From Xylanibacter ruminicola (GTDB lineage Bacteria > Bacteroidota > Bacteroidia > Bacteroidales > Bacteroidaceae), in the NCBI GenBank assembly GCA_015060625.1, contig SUYC01000023.1, positions 1 through 46,396 of the forward strand: a stretch of DNA of 46,396 nucleotides, written 5' to 3'. Under the pieces are notes generated by a model. The model searched no databases. It saw only the letters and a program-made list of their open reading frames with translations, and was not told the DNA's origin. The translations under genes were made by a program, and so were the position numbers. Shown piece after piece: positions 24,792 to 33,838 of the stretch. Numbering within the stretch: the first letter of the stretch is position 1; each line of letters opens with the position of its first letter.

Positions 24792-26279
24792 TTATCTGAT
24801 TTTTACTTGTATTCGTTGATTGTCAAAAACGCGTTTGCTGATTTCGCGCGCATCCACATTCACCTTACCCTCGGTAAAATCGATGCAGTTATATGAATCC
24901 ATCTCTTCAAGATAGTATTTACGTGGATTACGCTGAGGCAAGAGGAATGGTTTACCTGCCCGTCCCTTATCATCGATAACGGCGATATACGGCATACTAT
25001 ACACCCCATTCTCCCGACGACTGGAGAAAACAAACCAGTGACTGTTCAAACTCCAGTTATGAAAGCTCTCTGTATCATCGCTATTCGCACCTGTCAACGG
25101 ATGCGTCTCGCCGGTCTGTAGATTCATCAACCACAGATCGGCCTCGGGATGGTTCACAGGGAAGTTACCACAGTTGGTGACATTAAACATCAGCCACTTG
25201 CCATCGTACGAAGCACGAGGATACGTGAAACTCTTATTCAGCTGTTGGGCATTCAGCAACGTATCCACATGGTCGCCATAGGTGCCTGTTTTGGCATCGA
25301 AAGCGATTTTACACAAGCTGTATTTCACCTTATCCCACTCTGCTGGCACACGGTAGGGCTTGGCCGTACAATAGAACAAGGTTTGGCCATCAGCCGAGAA
25401 AGCGGGATAGGTTTCCCAGTCATCAGTCTGTAACAACGGACAAAGCACCAACTCATTGGAGCGGGTATCAAGCACCAGCACATTGCTAAACGTGTCGTAA
25501 ACCTCAATGCGCTGCCCTGTCCCCACAAAGAAACTCTGGTGGATAGAGTTGGTTGAGAAAGCACAATAGTTCCCGTCGGGATGCCAGTACGAGTAACTGG
25601 TATTGGCCACGGTACTGTCTGTCTTGGTTGTCAGATAAGTCTGTTTACCATCCTTGTATATCAGGGTTCCGCCGTGCTCACCACGAATCTGCATATTAAA
25701 GGTGTTGGGATTAGCACGATTGGCCACATGACAGTTCATACACTGACCTGGCACCACACTTTCGGCTAAGATAGCCGACTCATCGAAACTATGTATGTCA
25801 CGCTGATAGATACCAATGTCGCCCCCCACCTCATAACCAGGTGCGATACGACGATAGGTCACACCATATTCATCAAGACGATATTTGCTGACAACCATTT
25901 TAAAGTCCTGATACTGCAGCCACTGACCGCTCTTCTTCACACAGACCGTAAACGATAGTTCGCCACCGGCGTTCTGTTCTGTCAGTTCATGCCAGTCGTC
26001 CAAATCAAAATCAGCCCACTCACCGTTGGCATGCAGTTCACCACCCTTCGACCCTTTCACCACGACATCCATACAGTCGATATTCTCTTCTGCAAAATTA
26101 AAATCCATGGGAGCAATATTCGCAGGAATCGTTACCCCGATGTAGTCGGGATAAATAGCAGGCAACTTATTCACCAAGGTAGGGTTGGTGGGACTTTCAC
26201 TGCACGACGAGCCTGTCATGGCTAACAGCCAGCACCAAACAGCCAGCAGTTTGTATCTGATATTAATGCGCTTCATCAT
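24792..26279 (-). CDS. PD40/TolB-like propeller lipoprotein with CxNCH motif, copy C
   Basis: A 495-residue lipoprotein (Cys26 in TGSSC). Its layout matches copy B: IYPDYIGVTIPANIAPMDF, then CMNCH at 180-184 and IRGEHGGT, then propeller blades with HPDGNYCAFST and FSADGQTLFYC, and a C-terminal HNWSLNSHWFVFSSRR. His residues in this last segment (YHSW/YHNW/FHNW in the three copies) are a possible second heme ligand, which is inference. The start overlaps DUF6057 copy 3 by 17 bp; ATG 26276 is an equal alternative. Two 11-bp words are repeated in the signal-peptide coding region. Confidence 0.75.
   Translation of the reverse strand: MMKRINIRYKLLAVWCWLLAMTGSSCSESPTNPTLVNKLPAIYPDYIGVTIPANIAPMDFNFAEENIDCMDVVVKGSKGGELHANGEWADFDLDDWHELTEQNAGGELSFTVCVKKSGQWLQYQDFKMVVSKYRLDEYGVTYRRIAPGYEVGGDIGIYQRDIHSFDESAILAESVVPGQCMNCHVANRANPNTFNMQIRGEHGGTLIYKDGKQTYLTTKTDSTVANTSYSYWHPDGNYCAFSTNSIHQSFFVGTGQRIEVYDTFSNVLVLDTRSNELVLCPLLQTDDWETYPAFSADGQTLFYCTAKPYRVPAEWDKVKYSLCKIAFDAKTGTYGDHVDTLLNAQQLNKSFTYPRASYDGKWLMFNVTNCGNFPVNHPEADLWLMNLQTGETHPLTGANSDDTESFHNWSLNSHWFVFSSRRENGVYSMPYIAVIDDKGRAGKPFLLPQRNPRKYYLEEMDSYNCIDFTEGKVNVDAREISKRVFDNQRIQVKIR
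26224..26248 (-). repeat. Duplicated 11-bp word in the signal peptide of copy C
   Basis: TGCTGGCTGTT occurs twice with a 14-bp period (26248-26238 and 26234-26224 on the minus strand), encoding LLAVWCWLLA. Confidence 0.65.
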
Positions 26280-27861
26280 TGTCTTCGTTTTTAGTTTTCT
26301 GGGCCATCATCCTTTTTACATATGCGGCATAAGGCGATCCTGGCACATTCCCTTGCTTTTGAATACACATCATGGCATCCTGATAGCCGATAGGCATCTC
26401 GCGATAGCCACTGTATTTCTCAGCCATGGGCATATACTGTTGGAATCCTTGCATCTGACCTTCCAACAGCATCTGTCCCATAAAGTATTCCAGTGCCATC
26501 GTGTTCTGAGTATTATTCATAAATAGTAAACCGAACATCTTATACAGTTCCAGATGACTATACAGGAAATCGTTCTTATAACGCAACTGGCGCAGTTTGC
26601 CGTACACAGGGTGTGCGTTAATGGCAGCCTCATCGCCTAACAACGCTTCGGCATTCACAGCCCAGTCATGATAGAACAGACTCTTCTTTAGCAAGTCGAG
26701 ATGCTTCCTAGCTGTTTTGTAATGCCCATTTACAATCATGCATTCGGCTATTCGCTTGGTACAACGCCCACTCATGCTACCATCCAGAATCGATTCCTGT
26801 GTATCAAAGAAATAACGCAGAGCCGAATTGACCATACCCAGTCGCCAAAAGGTCTCTGCCGATGGCAGCATCGAGGTTAAGTCGCGAATACGGGGCATGA
26901 TGAGCGCATTCTCATCGCTCTGATAAAAGTCGAACATCCTATCAGCCAACTGATGCTTTTGCGACAAAGCCAGGTTGACACAAACCGAACTGAAGGCCGT
27001 CTTCACCTGATACTCTTTAGCACGAGTCACAATCTCATCCCAGCGTTCCTGGCGCACCAGGTAATCCTGACGAATCAGTTCGTACATCTCTTTATCATAG
27101 CCTTTGCTGATGCCTAAGAAACACAAAGCGATAAAGACAGCCGCTTGCACAGGTAACAGCCACTTAGCCGAAAGGCATCGACGCTGCACTACCATCGTAA
27201 ATACTGTTATCAGCGGAGTCAACCACATCATCACAGGCATCATCATCGGCGTGCGATAATATTGGGCAGGCATCATGGTCATCTCTAAAGTCCACTGTGT
27301 GAGGCAGAAACGATAAGCCAGCAACTGTAAAGCCAACAGATATAAAGGCATTGGCCAGCTCTTCCATCCGTAACGGTGCATACGCAACAGCACATACACC
27401 CAAGCCAACGGCCCCGTCAACCAATATATAATAGGTATAAGAGCCGCCTCACACCATGCCTGCTTGCCCCATTTAACAGAATTCAGTCTGTGAGCGTCAA
27501 CTGCTAATAACAGCGCCACCACATAGCCCAACTTGACACTAGGATCGCCCAACAGCCAGAGTACGAGTGCTGCAGGAATCCACCCAGTGGTACACCCCAG
27601 AGCCACGAAGAGCAGTGAGAGTAACAGGGCCCCCAGCCACTCTATATAATAGAATTGCACGATAAACTCGCCTATCCAACTAGCAAAGCCACCTGGTACA
27701 CTGAGTCTATCTACAAAATAATCACTCGTCCACAGAAACAGTTGGTACTGCTCCTGATACGACATGGCGTGCGGGTATGCTATATACCAAAACAAGAATA
27801 CGCCGATGCTGATTAGCACTGACAAGGCTATAGTTCCGTATTTAGTTATCGTCTTATCCAT
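26263..27861 (-). CDS. DUF6057-like membrane protein, copy 3
   Basis: A 532-residue polytopic protein heading the minus operon. The first membrane helix (about 10-28) is followed by YQEQYQLFLWTSDYF, then VPGGFASW and QFYY. About eight further hydrophobic segments run to about residue 260. The C-terminal part is helical repeats with RIAECMIVNGHYKTARKHL. The start lies only about 2-5 nt after the expected transcription start, so the mRNA may be almost leaderless. It is followed, with a 17-bp overlap, by propeller copy C. Inner-membrane location with a helical-repeat domain suggests a scaffold or assembly role, but this is not established. Confidence 0.78.
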   Translation of the reverse strand: MDKTITKYGTIALSVLISIGVFLFWYIAYPHAMSYQEQYQLFLWTSDYFVDRLSVPGGFASWIGEFIVQFYYIEWLGALLLSLLFVALGCTTGWIPAALVLWLLGDPSVKLGYVVALLLAVDAHRLNSVKWGKQAWCEAALIPIIYWLTGPLAWVYVLLRMHRYGWKSWPMPLYLLALQLLAYRFCLTQWTLEMTMMPAQYYRTPMMMPVMMWLTPLITVFTMVVQRRCLSAKWLLPVQAAVFIALCFLGISKGYDKEMYELIRQDYLVRQERWDEIVTRAKEYQVKTAFSSVCVNLALSQKHQLADRMFDFYQSDENALIMPRIRDLTSMLPSAETFWRLGMVNSALRYFFDTQESILDGSMSGRCTKRIAECMIVNGHYKTARKHLDLLKKSLFYHDWAVNAEALLGDEAAINAHPVYGKLRQLRYKNDFLYSHLELYKMFGLLFMNNTQNTMALEYFMGQMLLEGQMQGFQQYMPMAEKYSGYREMPIGYQDAMMCIQKQGNVPGSPYAAYVKRMMAQKTKNEDNDEAH

Positions 27862-27869
27862 AAACGCTG

Positions 27870-27900
27870 CAAAAGTAGCACAAAAATCTGACTTAACAAA
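27870..27900 (-). promoter_or_regulatory. Promoter of the five-gene DUF6057/propeller operon
   Basis: On the minus strand a -33 TTTG (27900-27897) and a -7 TACTTTTG (27877-27870) are 19 bp apart, an exact match to consensus. The -7 element ends only 8 bp before the ATG at 27861. Confidence 0.75.
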
Positions 27901-27940
27901 GTTTTTATCTAAATTATACCTACAAAAAGAGTTTTTTTAC

Positions 27941-27948
27941 TATCTTTG
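27941..27948 (+). promoter_or_regulatory. -7 element for the GH9 gene
   Basis: TATCTTTG fits the -7 consensus and lies 45 bp before the ATG at 27994. No good TTTG is seen at the expected -33 distance, so activation by a regulator is possible. Confidence 0.55.
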
Positions 27949-27993
27949 TACCCAAATTAAGCAATAAAGTATTACCAACCAGAAAACAAAGAA

Positions 27994-30351
27994 ATGAAGA
28001 AAACATTGTATGCATCGCTGGCAGCAATCATGCTTGCCATGCCAGCTAATTGTTTGGCAACCAAATTCCTTGGAGTTAAAGTTATTGACAAGGACTATCT
28101 GATGTTGCACTTCCGCGACGGCGAGGTACATTACCGCGACAATGGTACAGGTCCCAGTGCCTATTTAGGCCACTCTTTTGCCGAAGGCGACGACACCCTG
28201 CTGGTGTTCGGCGAACGACTGAAAGCGGCTCAGGCACAGCATGCGGGTTTGTGGAAGATCAGCTCGCCCGATGACAAGAGTTTTGCCACAATGCAACCCT
28301 TAGCCGTTTGGCGCAAGTCGAAGCCTATGAACACCGACAACACGCTGACGAGTGAGTTAGACCATTGGCTGTTCCTACAGATGCCTAAGAGCATGAAACA
28401 AGGTTGCACCTATAAGGTGGCCATCCCTTCCGACATTGGCAGCGACAAGACCGAGGCCTCTATCCGCTTCGACGTATGGAACAACCAATCCGAAGCCGTA
28501 CACATTAATATTATAGGCTATTCACCCTTAGAAACCATTCATGCTGCCGACCTTTATCAGTGGTTGGGCGATGGCGGACAGCGCGACTACAAGCAGCTGG
28601 AAGGTAAGGGTGTTTGGTTATATAATGTAAACACCAAGAAAAAGCAGAAGGTGGGCACTGTCAAGTTCTGGCAGCCTGCCTCAGCAGCCGCCAAGGAGGC
28701 TGGTGGCAAAAGCCTCATCGGCACCGATGTGTGGAATATCGACTTCAGCGCCAACAAACCTGGTTGCTACCGATTGGTAGTAGAGGATGTAGGCTGTAGT
28801 ATGGATTTCGAGGTAAAGAACGACATTTACTACGAGCCTTATCGCTACTCGGTTCGCGGTTATTACTATATGCGTTTGGGTGAGCCTATCAATACCGACA
28901 AGGTTTTCCCCGCCCCTCGCCAGCCACAGTTCATTCCCGAGACCGATCCTAAGGGATTTACCGTTTATAAGACCGACTTCCACCCATGGAGCCCAGGCTG
29001 GGCAGAACTGCACACCGACGTATGGGACGAGCCACACTTCAAACAACTCAAACAGTCGATCTTCTGGCAGCACCGTCTGCCAGGTAATCCTGTGAATACC
29101 GAGGTAAAAGGCGGGCACTCCGACGCCTTCGACTGGGACCGCCACCTGGCCCACGTCAGCAATATCTACGACATGTTGTTGCCTTACATCCTTTCGGACG
29201 GCAAACTGAACGAAGACCAGTTCGGTATCCGCGAGAGTGGCAATGGCATCCCCGACCTGATTGACGAGGCACGCAACGAGGTAGATTTCTTCCTCTCTAT
29301 CCGCGATGGCGAAGCCTATTCACAGGGTGTCACCAATCCTTGTGCCGACTGGAGTGTGATGTTCCAGGCTGGCTGTACCACCATGGCAGCCTGGGCCAAT
29401 GCCGCCAACTGTGCCATCATGGCCGAAGCTTTCCGACTGAATGGCAACGACACATTGCGCCAATACTATACTGCCGAGGCTATCAAGGCCTTCCGCTTTG
29501 CCTCAAAACAAGACCATCAGCAGCTCGACGACCTGCAGGATGTGGGCTCCATGCAGATGCGTGGTCGTGACTTCCGTCAGATGGCAGCTGCCTTCCTGTA
29601 CAACCTGACTGGCGAAGAAGAGTGGGAAAAGATTTTTGCCGAAGAAAGCATGATAAAGAGCCCTCATTCACTGGTATTCAGCAAGGGCAAGCACGGTTTC
29701 TTTGGGGTAGGTGTGATGCATGAGGAGAATAAGAAGTTGGTGCCTTTCTGCCAGTACTGGGCAGCAGCCGCCTATCTTACCTGTCCACAGCCCCGCCACT
29801 ATGGCGAACTTTATCAGAATCTGAAAGCTAGCATCAAAGCCCAAGCCGAAGCTTATAACTATGGACACATGGCTCAGCGCCCCAGTCGCCGTTCGGCCAA
29901 CGACGACCGTTGGCAAACCTCGCAGAACCTGCAACTGGTGATGTTGGCTCACTACATAGCCACCAAGGCAGAGCGCAAACAGTTGGAGCACGCCATGTTC
30001 ACCGAAGCCAGTTGGGCTTTAGGTCGCAATCCTGGCAATATCGTTGAGATGACCGGTCTGGGCGAGCGTCACATCACCGATGTATATTCTACCGGTCGTA
30101 ACGATGGTGCCCCAGGCACCCATCCTGGTCAGACACCTTTCAACGGCACCGAGACTTGGTCGCCAGGTCATAATGGTGGCGACGCCCGTGTGATCTTAGC
30201 CTACTGCTATCCCGAGTGGAACAATGGCGGTTGGCCCCGTCAGGAGTCGTACTTCAACCAGCGTTACTTCTGGGTAAACGGCGAGTTCACGCCTCGCGAA
30301 ACCATGCGTGGCAAGATGGCCCTCCTGGCCTATCTCTATGCCATTCGTTAG
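27994..30351 (+). CDS. GH9 family glycoside hydrolase (endoglucanase-like)
   Basis: A 785-residue secreted enzyme. The signal peptide is residues 1-22. An N-terminal Ig-like domain of the cellulase type covers about 150-275. The (alpha/alpha)6 catalytic region runs from about 280 to 785. GGHSDAFDW (373-381) corresponds to the GH9 GGxxDAGD motif, giving candidate base residues Asp377 and Asp380. Also present are GRNPGNIVEMTG and a C-terminal GEFTPRE, where Glu769 (or Glu764) is the candidate acid. GH9 enzymes cut beta-1,4-glucan chains. The gene converges on the susCD operon and belongs to the same locus, probably attacking the backbone of xyloglucan or another beta-glucan. Confidence 0.88.
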   Translation: MKKTLYASLAAIMLAMPANCLATKFLGVKVIDKDYLMLHFRDGEVHYRDNGTGPSAYLGHSFAEGDDTLLVFGERLKAAQAQHAGLWKISSPDDKSFATMQPLAVWRKSKPMNTDNTLTSELDHWLFLQMPKSMKQGCTYKVAIPSDIGSDKTEASIRFDVWNNQSEAVHINIIGYSPLETIHAADLYQWLGDGGQRDYKQLEGKGVWLYNVNTKKKQKVGTVKFWQPASAAAKEAGGKSLIGTDVWNIDFSANKPGCYRLVVEDVGCSMDFEVKNDIYYEPYRYSVRGYYYMRLGEPINTDKVFPAPRQPQFIPETDPKGFTVYKTDFHPWSPGWAELHTDVWDEPHFKQLKQSIFWQHRLPGNPVNTEVKGGHSDAFDWDRHLAHVSNIYDMLLPYILSDGKLNEDQFGIRESGNGIPDLIDEARNEVDFFLSIRDGEAYSQGVTNPCADWSVMFQAGCTTMAAWANAANCAIMAEAFRLNGNDTLRQYYTAEAIKAFRFASKQDHQQLDDLQDVGSMQMRGRDFRQMAAAFLYNLTGEEEWEKIFAEESMIKSPHSLVFSKGKHGFFGVGVMHEENKKLVPFCQYWAAAAYLTCPQPRHYGELYQNLKASIKAQAEAYNYGHMAQRPSRRSANDDRWQTSQNLQLVMLAHYIATKAERKQLEHAMFTEASWALGRNPGNIVEMTGLGERHITDVYSTGRNDGAPGTHPGQTPFNGTETWSPGHNGGDARVILAYCYPEWNNGGWPRQESYFNQRYFWVNGEFTPRETMRGKMALLAYLYAIR

Positions 30352-30372
30352 AATCCATAAACATAAAAAAGG

Positions 30373-30410
30373 AACCGCCCCGCAACTGGTAATCAGTTCG
30401 CGGGGCGGTT
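30373..30410. terminator. Strong bidirectional terminator between GH9 and the Sus operon
   Basis: AACCGCCCCGC plus AACTG (30373-30388) pair with CAGTT and GCGGGGCGGTT (30394-30410), with one bulged base. On the minus strand a run of six T follows at once, ending the susCD transcript. On the + strand a T-run begins about 14 bp later. Confidence 0.9.
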
Positions 30411-30449
30411 GATTGATTTATTGAGTTTTTTTATTGCTCAACTTGTGAT

Positions 30450-31916
30450 TTACTTCTTAGCTTTGAAGTTCCAGTATGTACCTTCTGACCAGCCACTGAA
30501 TGCACCATTGTCAGGATAGGTGAGGATCATCTCAGAACCAGTAATTCTGTAAATCTGATAGTCAGTTACATAGCGACCACCTCCATTAATCTCAAATGGG
30601 AACAAGATAGCACCTTCGGTAGTCTTAAATGTACCCTTCTTCCAACCATCAGCAGTTGAGAGGTCAATCTCAAAACGTCCCGAACGAATTTCTGAACCAT
30701 TAGCATCGTAACACTTCACATTACCATCCTCAGTGAGAACCATAGTAGCGTCGTTGCTTTCCTCACCTGTAGCTGTACCTGTTACAGAATGCTGCATCTG
30801 ACTTGTAAGATCTGCGGCGTCATCAACACCCCACCATACAAAGTCATTAAGAACTTCACCACGCCAGTTACCATCGGCACCGAAGTTACCCCAAACATGG
30901 CCACTAGAAGAAGAGTTACCCACATTCCAGGTCCAAGTCTTCTCACCATAGTTAGTCATCATACCTGAAACGTCGCTATCGCTCTTAAAGTTCCAGTATG
31001 TTCCTTCCGACCAGCCACTGAATGCACCATTGTCAGGATAAACAAGAATCATCTGATCAGATGTCAGAGAGTAAATCCAATAATCAGTTACGTAACGGCC
31101 ACCAGCATTAATTTCGTATGGGAACAGTGTTGCACCCTCTGAAGTATGAAGAATACCATACTTAAAGCCATCGTGGTTATCACCAGTCCAGCCTTTGATT
31201 TCATAACTACCAGAGCGGATCTCAGTACCGTTAGCATCGTAACACTTCACGAGACCATCCTCTGTAAATACCATCGAAGCGTCGTTGCTTTCCTCACCAG
31301 TAGCAGCACCTGTTACAGAATGCTGTAACTGATCTGTAAGATCTGCGGCATCATCAACACCCCACCAAACAAAGTCGTTAAGAGCTTCACCACGCCAGCT
31401 ACCATCGGCACCGAAGTTACCCCAAACATGGCCACTCGAAGTAGTGTTACCCACATTCCACTTCCAAGTTTTCTTACCATAGGCATTCGAAGCAATCAGG
31501 CGAACCTCAGGCTTCAGCTCAGCAGCAACAGCAACGGTAAACTCGTGACTTGCCACTACCTCATCGCCATTAGCATTGATATACTTGAAATATACTGTCT
31601 GATTAGGATCAGAACCACGAGCAGGCACAAAGTTGAATACACCACCAGCTGCGCCACTTGTGAGTTTGAACTCAGAGCCATCGGCCTTGATATAGTAGAT
31701 ATAAATTCCTGAAACATTGGGGATATTATACTTAATCCAGTTTCCATCAGCTGCTGGAGTAGTGCAAGCCTGATCGGCATACTGAGAGAACTCAGCACCA
31801 TCAAGCAGGCTATTGCTGGTATAGCTGTCGATATCCAGTGTCTTGCTATCCTTAATAGGATCACAAGCTGTGAGCATGCCCAGCGCTACTGCGAACAATA
31901 ATATTGATTTTTTCAT
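30450..31916 (-). CDS. Surface glycan-binding lipoprotein with duplicated domain (SusE/F position)
   Basis: A 488-residue lipoprotein (lipobox Cys18, LTAC), third gene of the sus operon. Residues about 25-140 resemble an Ig/PKD-like fold. Two domains of about 165 residues follow, 146-311 and 323-485. Over the first 95 aligned residues they are about 84% identical. Both contain GHVWGNFGADG, DFVWWGVDDAADL and GWSEGTYWNF; the abundance of Trp suggests carbohydrate stacking. The position fits SusE/SusF-type binding proteins, which hold glycan at the cell surface for SusC. The domains are not recognised as a named family. Confidence 0.75.
   Translation of the reverse strand: MKKSILLFAVALGMLTACDPIKDSKTLDIDSYTSNSLLDGAEFSQYADQACTTPAADGNWIKYNIPNVSGIYIYYIKADGSEFKLTSGAAGGVFNFVPARGSDPNQTVYFKYINANGDEVVASHEFTVAVAAELKPEVRLIASNAYGKKTWKWNVGNTTSSGHVWGNFGADGSWRGEALNDFVWWGVDDAADLTDQLQHSVTGAATGEESNDASMVFTEDGLVKCYDANGTEIRSGSYEIKGWTGDNHDGFKYGILHTSEGATLFPYEINAGGRYVTDYWIYSLTSDQMILVYPDNGAFSGWSEGTYWNFKSDSDVSGMMTNYGEKTWTWNVGNSSSSGHVWGNFGADGNWRGEVLNDFVWWGVDDAADLTSQMQHSVTGTATGEESNDATMVLTEDGNVKCYDANGSEIRSGRFEIDLSTADGWKKGTFKTTEGAILFPFEINGGGRYVTDYQIYRITGSEMILTYPDNGAFSGWSEGTYWNFKAKK
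30462..31481 (-). repeat. Tandem 0.5-kb coding duplication
   Basis: DNA at 30984-31481 and 30462-30950 encodes the two near-identical domains of the glycan-binding protein. Long DNA stretches match as well, so the duplication is recent or is kept uniform by gene conversion. Confidence 0.85.
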
Positions 31917-31954
31917 ATTGCTATTTCTCTAAATTCTTAAATCTTAATTTTTAA

Positions 31955-33814
31955 TTAATCGTACACTGGGCAACCTGACATATTAGCTCCAGAGGCACTT
32001 GCGCCCCAACCAGCATTCTGCTTCAGGATTTCAGGATTGCCAATGATACTGATCTGTGCGGGAGGAATCATAATGAAGCCATCGGTATCGGCATAACGCT
32101 GAGCCCAGCTGCTACCACCCACATTCTGTCCATGGTGCATCTTTGTCCAGTGACCAGTATAATTTACACGTGAACCATCCTGACGCTGCAGAGCAACAGC
32201 AGCCTCACAAGAGGCACCACCGCCTTTACCTGACCAACGACGCAGGTCGTTGAAACGGAGACCTTCACCAGCCAGCTCGAAACGACGCTCGTTCTTGATA
32301 TTCTGCCAAGAATAGGTAGTTGGAGCCAGACCAGCACGAGCACGTACCTTATTCATCTGGTCGGCAGTACCTGTGAGCTCAGAGTGCATCAGCATCACGT
32401 CGGCCAAACGGAGCAGCACGATATCCGAGAAGTGGTCGCCCTGCATAGAGTTACCGTTGTTGTTGGCAGCCGAAGTATTCGTCTTACGATAAACACCCCA
32501 CCAGGTATAAGCATCGTTATGATCATCCCAAGTAGAATTGGCACAAGTAATACCCATCCACTTCTTATTGTAATAACCAGCGTCCTCAGAGCAAGATGTT
32601 GTGAATACAAACTTTTCGCACTCATTAGGTGCATCCAGAATAGTAGCCTTCTTACGAGGGTCGGCATCGCTCCAGTCATCCCAAAGGTTTGCATTGATGG
32701 TACCCTGACCCCAACCCTGTCCGAATGGGAAGGTATTCAAGTCACCATTAGCTGTACCAGCACCATCATCATCGCAACGGAGAGAGCAATACAGTTCAAC
32801 CTGGTTTACAAAACCCATACCGATAGTACCATTCCAAGAACCGGCATTCATATACTGAACCTGGAACATCTCCTCGTCGTTACCATTACCTGCCCATGAC
32901 TTACCGGCAGCATTCAGATCAGCAACGAATTTGTAGTCCTTTACAGTATATTCATTGGTGTACTGCCACAGCAGACGGAAGTCGTCAACCAGTTTGTAAC
33001 CACCATTATTGATAGCATCCTCAAGGAAGCTTACTACCTGAGCCTTGCTCAGAGAAGTGCCAGCACCCTCCTGCTCAAAGTCGAAAGTAACATCAGCAAG
33101 ATTAGCTGTAGCCAACTCACCAGCCTTCTTATAGAAGCCCTCGTAGAACATATAAGCACGTGCCAGATAACCCTCAGCGGCACCCTTTGTAGCATGACCG
33201 TCGCCACGAGTGGTAGCACCATGACTCATCAGGTTAGCAGCCGAAGTAAAGTCGGCCAGGATATGTGGCATGATAACGTCCTCTGCACTGACCTGAGGAC
33301 ATGGATCGGGAGCAGCCGAAGCCCAGTAGGCAGGGATATCGCCCCAGAACTGAACGCCCCAGAGGTAGAACAGACCACGCATAAAGTAAGCCTCGCCCAG
33401 CAACTGGTTACGGGTCTTCTCCTGACCTGACCAGTCGAAAGCGTCAACAGCATAGATAATGGCATTGGCACGAGCAATACCTACATAAGTATTGTGCCAA
33501 GCATTGTCGAACATATCCTCCTTATTAGCCATCAAGTGACCGATAGCATGTGACTCTACGTCGCCGGTACCACCAGCACCATTAGCATCATCCGACATGA
33601 TATAGCCAACAAACCAAGGCGTTTCAAGTGGATTTGTGCTGAACTGATTCATCACGCCATACAAGGCTGCGAGCTCCTTATTCAGGTCATCAGCTGAAGC
33701 AGGATAGTTAGAACTGTTAGCCTGCGTATAATTCTTGGAATCGAGGAAGTCTTCGCAAGAAGTAAGTCCTACGGCGAAGAGCATCGCGATTGCCATCAAA
33801 TATATCTTTTTCAT
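31955..33814 (-). CDS. susD: SusD/RagB-family nutrient uptake lipoprotein
   Basis: A 619-residue SusD homologue with lipobox Cys20 (LTSCEDF). The typical N-terminal CEDFLD segment, the helical TPR-like core (ARANAIIYAVD, EAYFMRGLFYLWGVQFWGDIP) and the C-terminal motif NIKNERRFELAGEGLRFNDL are all present. SusD forms the lid of the SusC barrel in the outer membrane and binds the incoming oligosaccharide. It follows susC after 24 bp in the same operon. The ligand is probably the beta-glucan cut by the neighbouring GH5 and GH9 enzymes. Confidence 0.95.
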   Translation of the reverse strand: MKKIYLMAIAMLFAVGLTSCEDFLDSKNYTQANSSNYPASADDLNKELAALYGVMNQFSTNPLETPWFVGYIMSDDANGAGGTGDVESHAIGHLMANKEDMFDNAWHNTYVGIARANAIIYAVDAFDWSGQEKTRNQLLGEAYFMRGLFYLWGVQFWGDIPAYWASAAPDPCPQVSAEDVIMPHILADFTSAANLMSHGATTRGDGHATKGAAEGYLARAYMFYEGFYKKAGELATANLADVTFDFEQEGAGTSLSKAQVVSFLEDAINNGGYKLVDDFRLLWQYTNEYTVKDYKFVADLNAAGKSWAGNGNDEEMFQVQYMNAGSWNGTIGMGFVNQVELYCSLRCDDDGAGTANGDLNTFPFGQGWGQGTINANLWDDWSDADPRKKATILDAPNECEKFVFTTSCSEDAGYYNKKWMGITCANSTWDDHNDAYTWWGVYRKTNTSAANNNGNSMQGDHFSDIVLLRLADVMLMHSELTGTADQMNKVRARAGLAPTTYSWQNIKNERRFELAGEGLRFNDLRRWSGKGGGASCEAAVALQRQDGSRVNYTGHWTKMHHGQNVGGSSWAQRYADTDGFIMIPPAQISIIGNPEILKQNAGWGASASGANMSGCPVYD

Positions 33815-33838
33815 ATTCTTATATACCTTATTATATTA

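Noticed and set aside
19564..26279. True TolB of the Tol-Pal system
   Set aside because: The proteins are lipidated, carry CxNCH, occur in three copies, and have no tolA, tolQ, tolR or pal nearby; only the propeller repeats are similar.
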